5,556 nucleotides of DNA, taken from positions 1-5,556 of the forward strand of contig JBBRYB010000158.1 in the NCBI GenBank assembly GCA_038238115.1, written 5' to 3'. This DNA comes from JBBRYB01 sp038238115 (GTDB lineage Bacteria > Actinomycetota > Actinomycetes > Propionibacteriales > Nocardioidaceae). A program made the translations under genes and the position numbers. The notes under the pieces are model-generated. The model worked only from the letters and a program-made list of their open reading frames with translations. It ran no database searches and was not told the DNA's origin. Positions 1 through 5,556 of this stretch are shown here, piece after piece (position 1 is the first letter of the stretch; each line of letters begins with the position of its first letter).

Positions 1-636
1 CTGATGGTCGACTCCGGCGCGCCTGTGCGTGAGCTGATGACGCTCGGGTTCGGCGGGTCGACGTTCGCCTTCGCCGGTCCCACGGGCCGCTTCGCCTCGG
101 TCGAGGACCTGGCCGGGGCCAGAGTGGCGACGGCGTACCCGGGGCTGGTCCGCGCGCATCTCGAGGAACGCTCGGTCGACGGACACGTCGTACGTCTCGA
201 CGGCGCCGTGGAGACGGCGGTACGGCTCGGCGTCGCCGACGCCATCGCCGATGTCGTCTCGACCGGTGCGACCCTCGCGCGGGCTGGGCTGGAGCCCTTC
301 GGCGACCCCGTGATGCGCTCCGAGGCGGTGCTCATCGGCCGCGCCGAGGCAGCCGCGCCTCCCGACCTCGACGTGTTCCAGCGCCGGCTGCAGGGCGTGC
401 TGGTGGCTCGTCGCTACGTCATGCTGGACTACGACGTGCCCGGGTCGTACGTCGACGCGGCGTGCGAGATCACGCCGGGGATCGAGTCGCCGACCGTGTC
501 TCCGCTGCAGCGCGAGGGCTGGTACGCCGTGCGGGCCATGGTCCCGACCGCGGACGCGCAGTCCGTGATGGACCGCCTGTACGACGTGGGTGCCCGCGGC
601 ATCCTCGTCACCACCATCCACGCCTGCCGCCTCTAG
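1..636 (+). CDS. hisG: ATP phosphoribosyltransferase, long form, 3' part
   Basis: HisG joins ATP and PRPP to give phosphoribosyl-ATP, the first and feedback-controlled step of histidine synthesis in the cytoplasm. The frame is open from base 1, so the gene starts outside the window; the ATG at 4-6 is internal. Compared from memory with the 284-residue Mycobacterium tuberculosis protein, about 70 N-terminal residues are missing. The visible part has the VDSGAPVRE stretch of the catalytic core, the PRPP-binding segment LDGAVETAVRLGVADAIADV followed by STGATL (about visible residues 65-91), the linker motif MLDYDVP and the TPGIESPTVSPL stretch. It ends in the ACT-like C-terminal domain with the typical GARGILVTTI...CRL finish. 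That domain marks the hexameric, histidine-inhibited long form that works without HisZ. The stop TAG at 634-636 overlaps the stop of the opposing phosphatase fragment. No damage is seen. Confidence 0.96.
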   Translation: MMVDSGAPVRELMTLGFGGSTFAFAGPTGRFASVEDLAGARVATAYPGLVRAHLEERSVDGHVVRLDGAVETAVRLGVADAIADVVSTGATLARAGLEPFGDPVMRSEAVLIGRAEAAAPPDLDVFQRRLQGVLVARRYVMLDYDVPGSYVDAACEITPGIESPTVSPLQREGWYAVRAMVPTADAQSVMDRLYDVGARGILVTTIHACRL

Positions 637-1235
637 GCGAGACGGGAGACGCCCGTCGTTGCGTGCTCGCTCGAAGGACCGGGACTCAAGATGATCCTCC
701 GTTCGCGGAGTTGCTCGCCCAGACCAAACCCATCGGTCGCACTCATCGGCCCATCCGGAGACGTCGCATCGGCGCTGGCAGCGCTGTCCTTGGGAGCCGG
801 CGTCCCCGTGCTGATCACTTGCTCAGCGGCGCTGAGCTTGCGGATCGCCACACCAAGAACCCGGTCGGGTTCTGCGGCGGCTGCCTCGGCGTACACCGAT
901 GGGTCGTGCTGTCCGTCGTCGCCGACGAGCAGCCAGCGGACGTCAGGCAGATCCGTGAACAGTCGGCGCAGCTGCTCCAGCTTGTGCTCCTGCCCGGAGC
1001 GGAACCAGCCTGTCTGAGTGGGTCCCCAGTCCGTGAGAAGTAGCGGTCCCGGCGGATAGCCATGACGGCTAAGGAAGCCACCCAGTGCCGCAGCGGTGTT
1101 CCAGGCGCCCGTGGACAGGTAGACCACAAAGATGTCGGGCTGGGCAGCAAGGATCTCGGCGTACAGCTCCGCCATGCCAGGCACGGGTTGACGTGCGCTC
1201 TCCCTGAGGACAAAGGCGTTGCGCAACGCCATCAC
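633..1235 (-). pseudogene. DUF2183/APP1-type phosphatidate phosphatase, 3' fragment lacking the catalytic Asp motif
   Basis: This encodes the C-terminal part of an APP1-like (DUF2183) protein, a HAD-type family named for yeast phosphatidate phosphatase; the bacterial substrate is not established. Visible marks are FVLRESARQPVPGMAELY (fragment residues 8-25), HAD motif II VVYLSTGAW (37-45), PPGPLLLTDWGPT (61-73), Lys85 in a GQEHKLEQLRRL helix, and the acidic motif WLLVGDDGQHD (101-111). The usual N-terminal part, roughly 150 residues including the DxDDT nucleophile motif, is absent. Homology begins only about 10-15 residues after where that motif should be. GTG (1235) and ATG (1232) happen to sit at the break and are unlikely to be native starts. 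Upstream the sequence becomes a response regulator. The last 55 or so residues are low-complexity and poorly conserved. The stop at 633-635 overlaps the hisG stop. Without HAD motif I it should be catalytically dead. Confidence 0.85.
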
Positions 1236-1254
1236 TAGCCGTGCGACCAGTTTC
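1225..1254 (-). other. Fusion junction between truncated response regulator and truncated phosphatase
   Basis: Reading the minus strand, response-regulator sequence runs to about 1236 and phosphatase sequence begins at about 1229, with no spacer between them. In the phosphatase frame the junction reads LVARLV-MALRNAFVL. The first part matches the usual end of a NarL-type receiver-linker region (VIDPELVARLV), and the second matches the DUF2183 stretch that follows its catalytic motif. Both partial genes lie on the same strand and in the same frame at the join. No insertion-sequence ends, target duplication or repeat are visible, so a deletion or illegitimate recombination, or a misassembly, is the simplest explanation. 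Confidence 0.7.
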
Positions 1255-1650
1255 CGGGTCGATCACGCAGTCACCGTTGGCGATGCGGCGTACGTCGCTG
1301 GCAAACGCGTCCAGGTCGGAGACACGATCCTTGAGCAGGTACCCGACGCCGCCCTGGAACTCGGTGATCAGCCGCATGGCGACGGTGGTCTCGACGTGCT
1401 GCGAGAGCAGGAGGAGACCGACGTCGGGGGCCATCTTCCGAATCGCGAACGCCGCCTCGGTACCTTCGTCGGAGTGCCCCGGGGGCATCCGGATGTCGAT
1501 GATGGCCACCTCCGGAGGGTCTCTGCGGACGAGGTCGAGCAGCTCTGCCGCATTCGAGGCCTGGCCGGCGACCTCGATGCCCGCCTCGCTCAGGATCCGT
1601 GCCAACCCCTCCCGGAACAGCACCGCGTCGTCGGCGAGGATCACTCGCAC
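1236..1650 (-). pseudogene. NarL-type response regulator, receiver domain only, HTH domain lost
   Basis: The receiver domain is complete. It has the acidic pair Asp7-Asp8 (ILADDAVLFREGLARIL), phospho-acceptor Asp52 (AIIDIRMPP), the switch residue Ser83 (LLLLSQHVET) and Lys107 (GVGYLLKDRV), and it ends with GDCVIDPE. In this family a linker and a LuxR-type helix-turn-helix of about 60-70 residues should follow; neither is present. After Glu123 an extra A (AAA at about 1250-1252 on the + strand TTT) shifts the frame. Without it the sequence continues as LVARLV, as expected, and then runs into the phosphatase fragment. Left uncorrected, the frame continues as unrelated sequence to a stop at 1069. 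The GTG start at 1650 overlaps the end of the kinase gene by 10 bases, implying translational coupling. As it stands it cannot bind DNA. Confidence 0.85.
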
Positions 1651-3705
1651 GGGATCTCCGCACCCAGGCGCGTGCCGCCCCCGGCCGGGCTGTGCACCGC
1701 GAACGCTCCATTGAGCGTCGCCAGGCGGTCAGCAAGTCCCTGCAAGCCGCTGCCCCAATGGTCGTCTGCCCCACCACGACCGTTGTCAGTCACATCGATC
1801 CGCAGACGGCCATCGTGGCAGGCTGCTTGCACCACGATGCTCGACGCGTCCGAGTGCTTGGCAGCGTTCGTCAGTGCCTCGCTCACAACGAAGTAGGAAG
1901 CGGCCTCCACGTCCTGGGGAAGACGCAGGGCGAGACAGACCTCGACCTGCACGGGTATCGGCGAGCGCTCCGCGAGAAATCCCACGCCGGCCTCGAGCCC
2001 CTCCTGGGTCAGGATGGCCGGATGGATGCCTCTGGCCATCTCGCGAAGCTCGGCCAATGCCAGGGCGAGCTGGTTTCGGGATTCCGCAACCCTGGCTGCC
2101 AGATCTCGGTCGCCGGCAGCCGCGGCACCCGTGGAAACTGCCTGCAGGCTCAACGCGAGGGTGACCAGTCGCTGCTGCGCGCCATCGTGCAGATTGCGCT
2201 CGATGCGTCGGCTGGCCTCGTCCTGGGCGGCCACGATGCGCCTGGCCGCGGCCCGCAGCTCGGCGGCGTGCGCCGAGATCTGCTGGAGGCGGGCCTGCAA
2301 CTCCACCCCGAGACCGACGTTGTCGATCACGAGCCCGGCCTGGGCGACGAGATCACCGAGCAACCGGCCCTCAGACGCGGACAGTGCCTCGCCGGGTGCT
2401 TTCGTGAGCGTGACGGCGCCGCGAAGGGTTCCCTGGTGCACGATGGCACGGACGTGGGCTCGCCCTCCATGGTCCAAGGAGGCAAGCGCCCTCGGCGCCG
2501 TCGCCAGTTGCGCGTCCAGACCGGCCCCGGGTAGCCACGACGCCACCCCCACCAGATCCTCGCCCGAGCCGACCCACAGCGTCACCTCCGCGGCGCCCAC
2601 CCCCTCGGCGACGGTAGGCGAGACCGGTGAGCAGGTCGGAGCGCCCACGCCCGGCGCTGAGCTGGCTCGAGAGCCGGGACAACGCCTCGTAGGGAGTGGG
2701 CCTGGCGCCGTACACGAGCCGGTCGGCGGCTCGCTGCACGCGTCGGCGGACCGGCTCGAAGGCCACCGCGACGATGGCCGTCGCGAACAGGGACAGCACC
2801 GGGTCGGGGTTATGCGAGGCTCCCACCAGGCGTCCGACACCGACGACAAGTGCGACGTACCCCGCCGTGATGACCCCGGCCATCGCACCGATCACCAGCG
2901 TCTTGTTGATCACCACGTCGATGTCATAGAGGCGGTACTTGACGATGGCCACCCCGGCGGCAATGGGCACGACGGGCACGGCCAAGACGCCGAGGATGGG
3001 CGAGCCGAAGACGATGAGCCCCAGGGCCATGGCCACGGCGCCCATCGTGACGGCGTAGGCGAACCACTTCAGCTGGCGCGCCTCGTCGCCCTGCGCGTGC
3101 CGAAGACGCACCAGCACGCACCCAACCCAGACGAACTGGAAGAGGATGTACGACGTCGGACCCAGCACGTTCCACAACCGCTGTGCCGTGCCGTAACCGC
3201 CCACGTGAAGGGGATACGGCACCGCGAGGGCGTCATCGGCGTACTCGACGGGCCACAACGCCGAGGCGAACGACAGCAACACCCCGGTCAGCACCATCGC
3301 CACGACCACCGCCCGCCACGCGCGCGAAGGCAGCCGCCCGTCGGGAAAAGACATCATCGTGACGGCGGCCAGCACCAGGACCAGCGCCAGCGGCCACACG
3401 CCCAGCCACAGCACCCAGGTGGCGGCGGGCAGGCTGTCGCGCCCATGGTTGCCGGCGTACAGCCCGTACTGACGTCCGAAGAACATCACCGCGTGAGCGA
3501 CACCCGCGGCGATAAACAGCCAACCCTCGCGATGGCCGGGGCGCAACCTGAGGACGAACACCCCCACGGCCGTGAACGCCGCGGCAATGAGTCCGTTGTG
3601 GAGATTGGCCAGGTGGACGCCGAGGCTGAATCCGCCAGCCACGAGGAAGGCGGACGTCAGGCCCAGGCCATAGCCGGCGACGACGACGCCGGGCCGGGTC
3701 GTCAT
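1641..3705 (-). pseudogene. Membrane sensor histidine kinase (HisKA_3/HATPase, NarL-DesK type), interrupted by one frameshift
   Basis: Ignoring one base near 2616, this encodes a 687-residue sensor kinase. Residues 1-315 hold about ten hydrophobic segments, with the family landmarks SFPDGRLPSRAW (119-130) and YRLYDIDVVINKTL (257-270). A GAF-like region follows (about 345-480). HisKA_3 carries the phospho-accepting His506 in RNLHDGAQQRL, codon at 2187-2189. The ATPase domain shows an N box (SEALTNAAKH), a G1 box (DVTDNGRGGAD) and a G2 box (GSGLQGLADR). The N-terminal frame is good through Ala363 (2617-2619). One extra base (A on the + strand at 2616) throws it off, and the second frame resumes as TVAEGVGAAEVTLW and runs to the stop at 1641. 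ATG at 3705 overlaps the stop of the receiver gene (ATGA). The expected role is membrane sensing and phosphorylation of the flanking regulators; the signal is unknown. It may be truly broken, or this may be a sequencing error. Confidence 0.88.
2615..2619 (-). other. Single-base frameshift site in the histidine kinase
   Basis: On the minus strand the kinase reads L-A (CTCGCC), then an unpaired T (the + strand A at 2616), then T-V-A-E-G (ACCGTCGCCGAG). Dropping that T restores the usual LATVAEG wording of these kinases and joins 363 upstream codons to 324 downstream codons with no stop. It does not lie in a long homopolymer or a recognisable slippery site, so programmed frameshifting is not favoured. 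Confidence 0.7.
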
Positions 3706-4061
3706 TGCCGAGCGACCACGTCGGCCAAGGACTGGGCCGACAGTTCTGCCTTGCTGATGAACCCGGCCGCCCCACTGCGACCGACAAGCCCGCCGTAGTC
3801 AGCCGCCTCACGAGTGGAGATCAACACGATGGTCGCGCCCGGGTGGATGGCGTCAAGCTGGGCGATCAGCGAGAAGCCGTCCACGTCAGGCAGCTGTACA
3901 TCGAGCAGCACCACATCGGGGCGTAGCGCCGACACGGCAGCGAGGGCTGAGCGGCCGTCCGGGCACGATCCCACGACCTCGTAGCCTGACGCGCTCAGCA
4001 GCTCGGCGGCCTGGGCGCGGAAGCCGGCGTGGTCATCGACGATGACAGCGGTCCGTTCCAC
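3702..4061 (-). CDS. Receiver-only (CheY-like) response regulator
   Basis: This is a 119-residue single receiver domain with all the working residues: Asp9-Asp10 (AVIVDDHAGF), phospho-acceptor Asp54 (VVLLDVQLPD), Ser82-Thr83 in the switch position (VLISTRE), and Lys104 (GFISKAEL). There is no output domain; the protein ends VARQ directly after the last helix. The start chosen is GTG at 4061, just before ERTAVIVDD. The frame extends upstream to an ATG at 4145, but those 28 residues resemble no receiver sequence. A weak GGGA lies about 11 bases upstream. The stop overlaps the kinase ATG (ATGA), so it is the first gene of a coupled operon. It probably competes with, relays to or tunes phosphorylation of the second regulator; that role is inferred from position only. 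The gene appears intact. Confidence 0.9.
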   Translation of the reverse strand: MERTAVIVDDHAGFRAQAAELLSASGYEVVGSCPDGRSALAAVSALRPDVVLLDVQLPDVDGFSLIAQLDAIHPGATIVLISTREAADYGGLVGRSGAAGFISKAELSAQSLADVVARQ

Positions 4062-4235
4062 ACACTGCAGGATCCCACAATGTCCCCGCCCGGACTTGAG
4101 GGCTAGCCCTGAGGAACCTCGAGCGCCTGCCCTGATGAATAACAAGCGCAGCGCTGCCTACGTTGACTTCAGGGCTCCGTCGAACGAGACGGCACGCACA
4201 GTCGCTGTGAAGTCCGCCGACACTAGGAAACCGCC
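4062..4235. promoter_or_regulatory. Divergent intergenic region between the two-component operon and a membrane-protein gene
   Basis: The 174-base spacer must hold promoters for both the leftward two-component operon and the rightward membrane gene, because both first genes face outward from it. A perfect 10-base palindrome, GCAGCGCTGC, sits at 4148-4157. A TTGACT hexamer at 4163-4168 could be a rightward -35 box, but nothing convincing as a -10 box lies 16-18 bases on. For the leftward operon, a TATTCA-like hexamer near 4134-4139 (minus strand) is a weak -10 candidate. No ORF, tRNA or terminator is seen. The shared region suggests co-regulation but does not prove it. Confidence 0.45.
4225..4229 (+). 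promoter_or_regulatory. Ribosome binding site of the membrane-protein gene
   Basis: AGGAA ends six bases before the ATG at 4236, a normal Shine-Dalgarno match and spacing. It supports this ATG over the in-frame ATG six codons-in (4251). Confidence 0.7.
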
Positions 4236-4919
4236 ATGTCAACCGAGCAGATGGCTGCACGACAGGCCCACTCCAGTCGCACGAGCGCGTTAGTCGCGTG
4301 GGGGCTGCTGGCCGGCGGGGTGTTCTTCTTCCTAGGCGGGGCGATGCACCCCAAGGAGGATGCGCCCGGTGTCAGCCGCCACGAGGTCCTGCGGCTGATG
4401 TTCGTCGACCCACTCTGGTACCCCGCCCACTCGCTGATCCTGCTCGGAAACGTCCTCATCGCCGCGTCTCTAGTCGCGATCGTGCGAGGGCACACTCTTG
4501 CCGCCGTCCCTCGCGCGCAGAGGGCCGGGGTCATCGCGGTGGTCGGCGCCGTGCTGGGAGCGCTCGGAGCAGTGGTGCACCTGCTCGCAGCACTCGACGC
4601 CGACAATATTGCCGCCCGGGCCGCTACCCCATTCACCGACCTGATGGGCCCCGTGGAAACCCTGTCCGTCCCCGCCTTCGGCTTCGGCATCGCGTTCCTC
4701 GCGGTGATCGGATCGCTGACCAAAACCCTGGGTAACCGAGTGACCGCTGTGCTCGGCGTCGTCGGCGGCGTGGCGTACGGACTTGCCGGCGCAACGATCA
4801 TGTTCACCGACCGGCTCGACTTCTTGTTCCCCGCCGCCAGTGGCATCGGGCTCTGGACTGGGGCGGCAGGAATCGGGCTGCTTCGAACATCCGGCATCGA
4901 CGAGGACAACCGATCGTGA
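4236..4919 (+). CDS. Six-helix integral membrane protein of unknown function
   Basis: I do not recognise the family. The 227-residue product has about six hydrophobic helices (roughly 17-37, 62-84, 96-120, 138-160, 168-190, 196-216), a short charged N-terminus and a hydrophilic tail (TSGIDEDNRS). Histidines lie in or at the edges of the first helices: His38 in GGAMHP, His65 in YPAHS and His115 in VVHLL. These could bind metal or haem, but that is a guess. A TTA leucine codon, rare in such GC-rich genes, is codon 19 (4290-4292). The gene is intact and transcribed away from the two-component operon across a shared promoter region, so it may be that system's target or part of its sensing. The stop TGA (4917-4919) overlaps a GTG that opens the frame running into the integrase remnant; nothing suggests that GTG is used. 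Confidence 0.85.
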   Translation: MSTEQMAARQAHSSRTSALVAWGLLAGGVFFFLGGAMHPKEDAPGVSRHEVLRLMFVDPLWYPAHSLILLGNVLIAASLVAIVRGHTLAAVPRAQRAGVIAVVGAVLGALGAVVHLLAALDADNIAARAATPFTDLMGPVETLSVPAFGFGIAFLAVIGSLTKTLGNRVTAVLGVVGGVAYGLAGATIMFTDRLDFLFPAASGIGLWTGAAGIGLLRTSGIDEDNRS

Positions 4920-4960
4920 AGAAGCATCTGAGACTGCCACAGCCAGCCGCCGGCGAGGCA

Positions 4961-5155
4961 GGTGTCCGGGTGACGAGCCACGGCCTGCGTCACTTCGCGG
5001 TGAAGCAGGTGCAGGCCTCCTCGTCACTCGTCGGCGGTGATCGCGCTGCGTACCTACGCGCACCTCCTCCCGGCGACGAGGACCGCACCAGGAACGTGCT
5101 CGACGCCGCGCTCAGTCCGCCGTTGGCGGACGCTTCGCAACGCCTACGACCTTGA
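4961..5155 (+). pseudogene. Tyrosine recombinase/integrase C-terminal remnant
   Basis: The remnant preserves the end of a phage-type integrase catalytic domain in pieces. One frame gives GVRVTSHGLRHFAVKQVQAS (the LRH arginine box). The next frame gives RHSSAVIALRTYAHLLP (the usual GHSS box with Gly changed to Arg, and the catalytic Tyr in RTYAHLL at about 5049-5069). The first frame then resumes with PGDEDRTRNVLDAAL. About three single-base losses would rejoin them: two near 5016-5024 and one near 5069-5072. About 10-13 residues that normally lie between LRHF and VKQVQ are missing. The N-terminal DNA-binding domain and the first catalytic arginine box are absent, since the preceding sequence belongs to the membrane-protein gene. 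It cannot be active. It marks a past integrative element or prophage, which fits the accessory character of the neighbourhood. Confidence 0.8.
5115..5131. repeat. Perfect 7-bp inverted repeat (hairpin)
   Basis: GTCCGCC (5115-5121), a GTT loop (5122-5124) and GGCGGAC (5125-5131) form a perfect stem. It lies just past the conserved end of the integrase remnant. No U-run follows, so it is not a typical intrinsic terminator. It may be chance in GC-rich DNA. Confidence 0.4.
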
Positions 5156-5187
5156 GAGACCAGTGTGCCAAGCCAGCAGGCCCATAT

Positions 5188-5197
5188 GTCGTACAAC
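5188..5197. promoter_or_regulatory. Possible operator of the toxin-antitoxin operon
   Basis: GTCGTACAAC is an imperfect palindrome (8 of 10 positions symmetric) centred on GTAC, 17 bases before the antitoxin ATG. E. coli YefM-YoeB autoregulates through palindromes with a TGTACA core, and this site resembles one half-way. An overlapping TATGTC (5185-5190) could be a -10 box. The match is short and the assignment is inference. Confidence 0.3.
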
Positions 5198-5202
5198 TAG
5201 GC

Positions 5203-5208
5203 GAGGAG
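5203..5208 (+). promoter_or_regulatory. Ribosome binding site of the antitoxin gene
   Basis: GAGGAG ends six bases before the ATG at 5215. This strong site supports 5215 as the true antitoxin start, even though the frame opened there stops after 14 codons. Confidence 0.7.
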
Positions 5209-5214
5209 TCAGCG

Positions 5215-5459
5215 ATGGCCGTCACTGCAAGCGAGGCAGCAAGAACTTGTGTCGTTTGATCGAACAGGTCAACGACGACCGCACCCCGGTCGAGATCACC
5301 TCCCGGCGGGGAGACGCCGTCCTGCTCTCGCGGGCGGACTACGACGCGCTGGAGGAGACCGCGCACCTGCTGCGGGTGCCGGCGAACGCCAAACGCCTGA
5401 TTGAGAGCCTGACGCAGGCGCGAACCGGTCAGCGTGAAGAGCACGACCTGACGCGGTGA
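5215..5459 (+). pseudogene. yefM: YefM/Phd-family antitoxin with one-base frameshift near the start
   Basis: The ATG at 5215, behind a good ribosome binding site, begins MAVTASEA as YefM antitoxins do, but this frame stops at 5257-5259 after 14 codons. One frame over, the protein continues as KNLCRLIEQVNDDRTPVEI, then TSRRGDAVLLSRADYDALEE and PANAKRLIESL, to TGA at 5457-5459. Adding one base near 5238-5240 (giving ARKNL) restores an 81-residue antitoxin, the normal YefM length. The N-terminal half dimerises and binds DNA; the C-terminal tail wraps and blocks the YoeB toxin. A TTG at 5247 could start a 70-residue form lacking the first strand and part of the first helix, without an obvious ribosome binding site. 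The stop overlaps the toxin start. Either this is a real mutation or a base was missed in sequencing. Confidence 0.85.
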
Positions 5460-5556
5460 GACTGGTCTTCACACCCCACGGCTGGAGCGGTTACACGTAT
5501 TTGCTCGGAGCTGACCGCGTGACACTTAAACGGATAAGCCGCCTGATCGATGACGC
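5456..5556 (+). CDS. yoeB: YoeB/Txe-family mRNA interferase toxin, 5' part
   Basis: The GTG at 5456-5458 overlaps the antitoxin stop (GTGA), the usual coupled arrangement that ensures antitoxin is made first. The 33 full codons read RLVFTPHGWSGYTYLLGADR then VTLKRISRLIDDA, matching the N-terminus of YoeB: a beta strand, a conserved Trp at position 10, Tyr at 13 and 15, and a basic helix ending in LIDDA. YoeB cuts mRNA at the ribosome A site. The catalytic Glu, Arg, His and C-terminal Tyr lie beyond the window, so activity cannot be judged. The common DYLYW stretch is GYTYL here. Apart from truncation by the window edge, no damage is seen. Confidence 0.85.
   Translation, partial: MRLVFTPHGWSGYTYLLGADRVTLKRISRLIDD

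Noticed and set aside
1069..1235. Native C-terminus of the response regulator continuing in its own frame to 1069
   Set aside because: The residues after Glu123 resemble no linker or HTH, and the same bases encode recognisable phosphatase sequence in another frame.
1641..3798. Long plus-strand open frames opposite the kinase (for example 1599-2534 and 2014-3798)
   Set aside because: They are shadows of GC-rich codon bias. Their translations are rich in Arg, His, Gly and Pro with no domain pattern, while the minus strand shows clear kinase motifs.
4062..4145. N-terminal extension of the receiver-only regulator to the ATG at 4145
   Set aside because: The extra 28 residues have no receiver-like pattern and would cross the likely promoter region; GTG at 4061 sits right before the receiver strand.
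4970..4993. GTGACG...CGTCAC inverted repeat as a regulatory hairpin
   Set aside because: The arms lie inside the conserved codons of the integrase VTSHGLRH motif and are separated by 12 bases; coincidence is enough.
4223..5063. Minus-strand frames opposite the membrane-protein gene (4223-4993 and 4470-5063)
   Set aside because: They are compositional shadows. The plus strand has hydrophobic helices, a ribosome binding site and a clean start.
5037..5214. Fusion of the integrase tyrosine box with the antitoxin as one 140-residue protein
   Set aside because: The shared frame arises from indels. The antitoxin has its own ribosome binding site and ATG at 5215, and the sequence between 5075 and 5214 in this frame matches nothing.
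1..5556. CRISPR array, tRNA, rRNA, riboswitch or insertion-sequence ends
   Set aside because: On reading both strands I saw no spaced direct repeats, cloverleaf arms with a CCA-type end, conserved RNA motifs, or transposase genes with terminal repeats.

Overview
The window reads as high-GC actinobacterial chromosome. The coding bias is strongly G/C at third positions, GTG starts are used, and the HisG closely resembles the long actinobacterial form. The lineage feels like Nocardioides or a related group, but that is only an impression. The window mixes intact genes with many broken ones, and the most interesting content lies in the breaks.

Layout, left to right. (1) 1-636 (+) is the 3' part of hisG, the first enzyme of histidine synthesis. 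(2) 633-1235 (-), converging on hisG with a 3-base overlap, is the 3' part of a DUF2183/APP1-type phosphatidate phosphatase gene whose catalytic 5' part is missing. (3) About 1236-1650 (-) is a NarL-type response regulator that keeps its whole receiver domain but has lost its DNA-binding domain. Its truncated end is joined directly to the truncated phosphatase. (4) 1641-3705 (-) is a large membrane sensor histidine kinase (HisKA_3 type), complete except for one extra base near 2616. (5) 3702-4061 (-) is an intact receiver-only response regulator. Genes 5, 4 and 3 overlap at their ends (ATGA, then a 10-base overlap) and form one receiver-kinase-regulator operon read leftwards.

(6) Across a 174-base divergent spacer, 4236-4919 (+) encodes an intact six-helix membrane protein of unknown function. 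(7) About 4961-5155 (+) is a worn-out remnant of the C-terminal catalytic part of a tyrosine recombinase, with an internal deletion and apparent single-base losses. (8) 5215-5459 (+) is a YefM-type antitoxin with a one-base frameshift close to its start. (9) 5456-5556 (+) is the start of a YoeB-type mRNA interferase toxin, overlapping the antitoxin by GTGA and running out of the window.

How it fits together: a housekeeping edge (hisG) borders accessory DNA carrying a two-component cassette, an integrase relic and a toxin-antitoxin pair. The phosphatase/regulator junction looks like one end of a deletion or insertion. The kinase could once have phosphorylated both receivers. In this sequence the DNA-binding output is gone and the kinase is out of frame, so the pathway looks dead unless the single-base changes are sequencing errors. 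About six single-base indels are inferred from reading-frame and family logic. The gene truncations and the deletion inside the integrase cannot be explained as single-base errors. I see no convincing wholly new system; the in-frame regulator::phosphatase chimera is the closest thing to a novelty.
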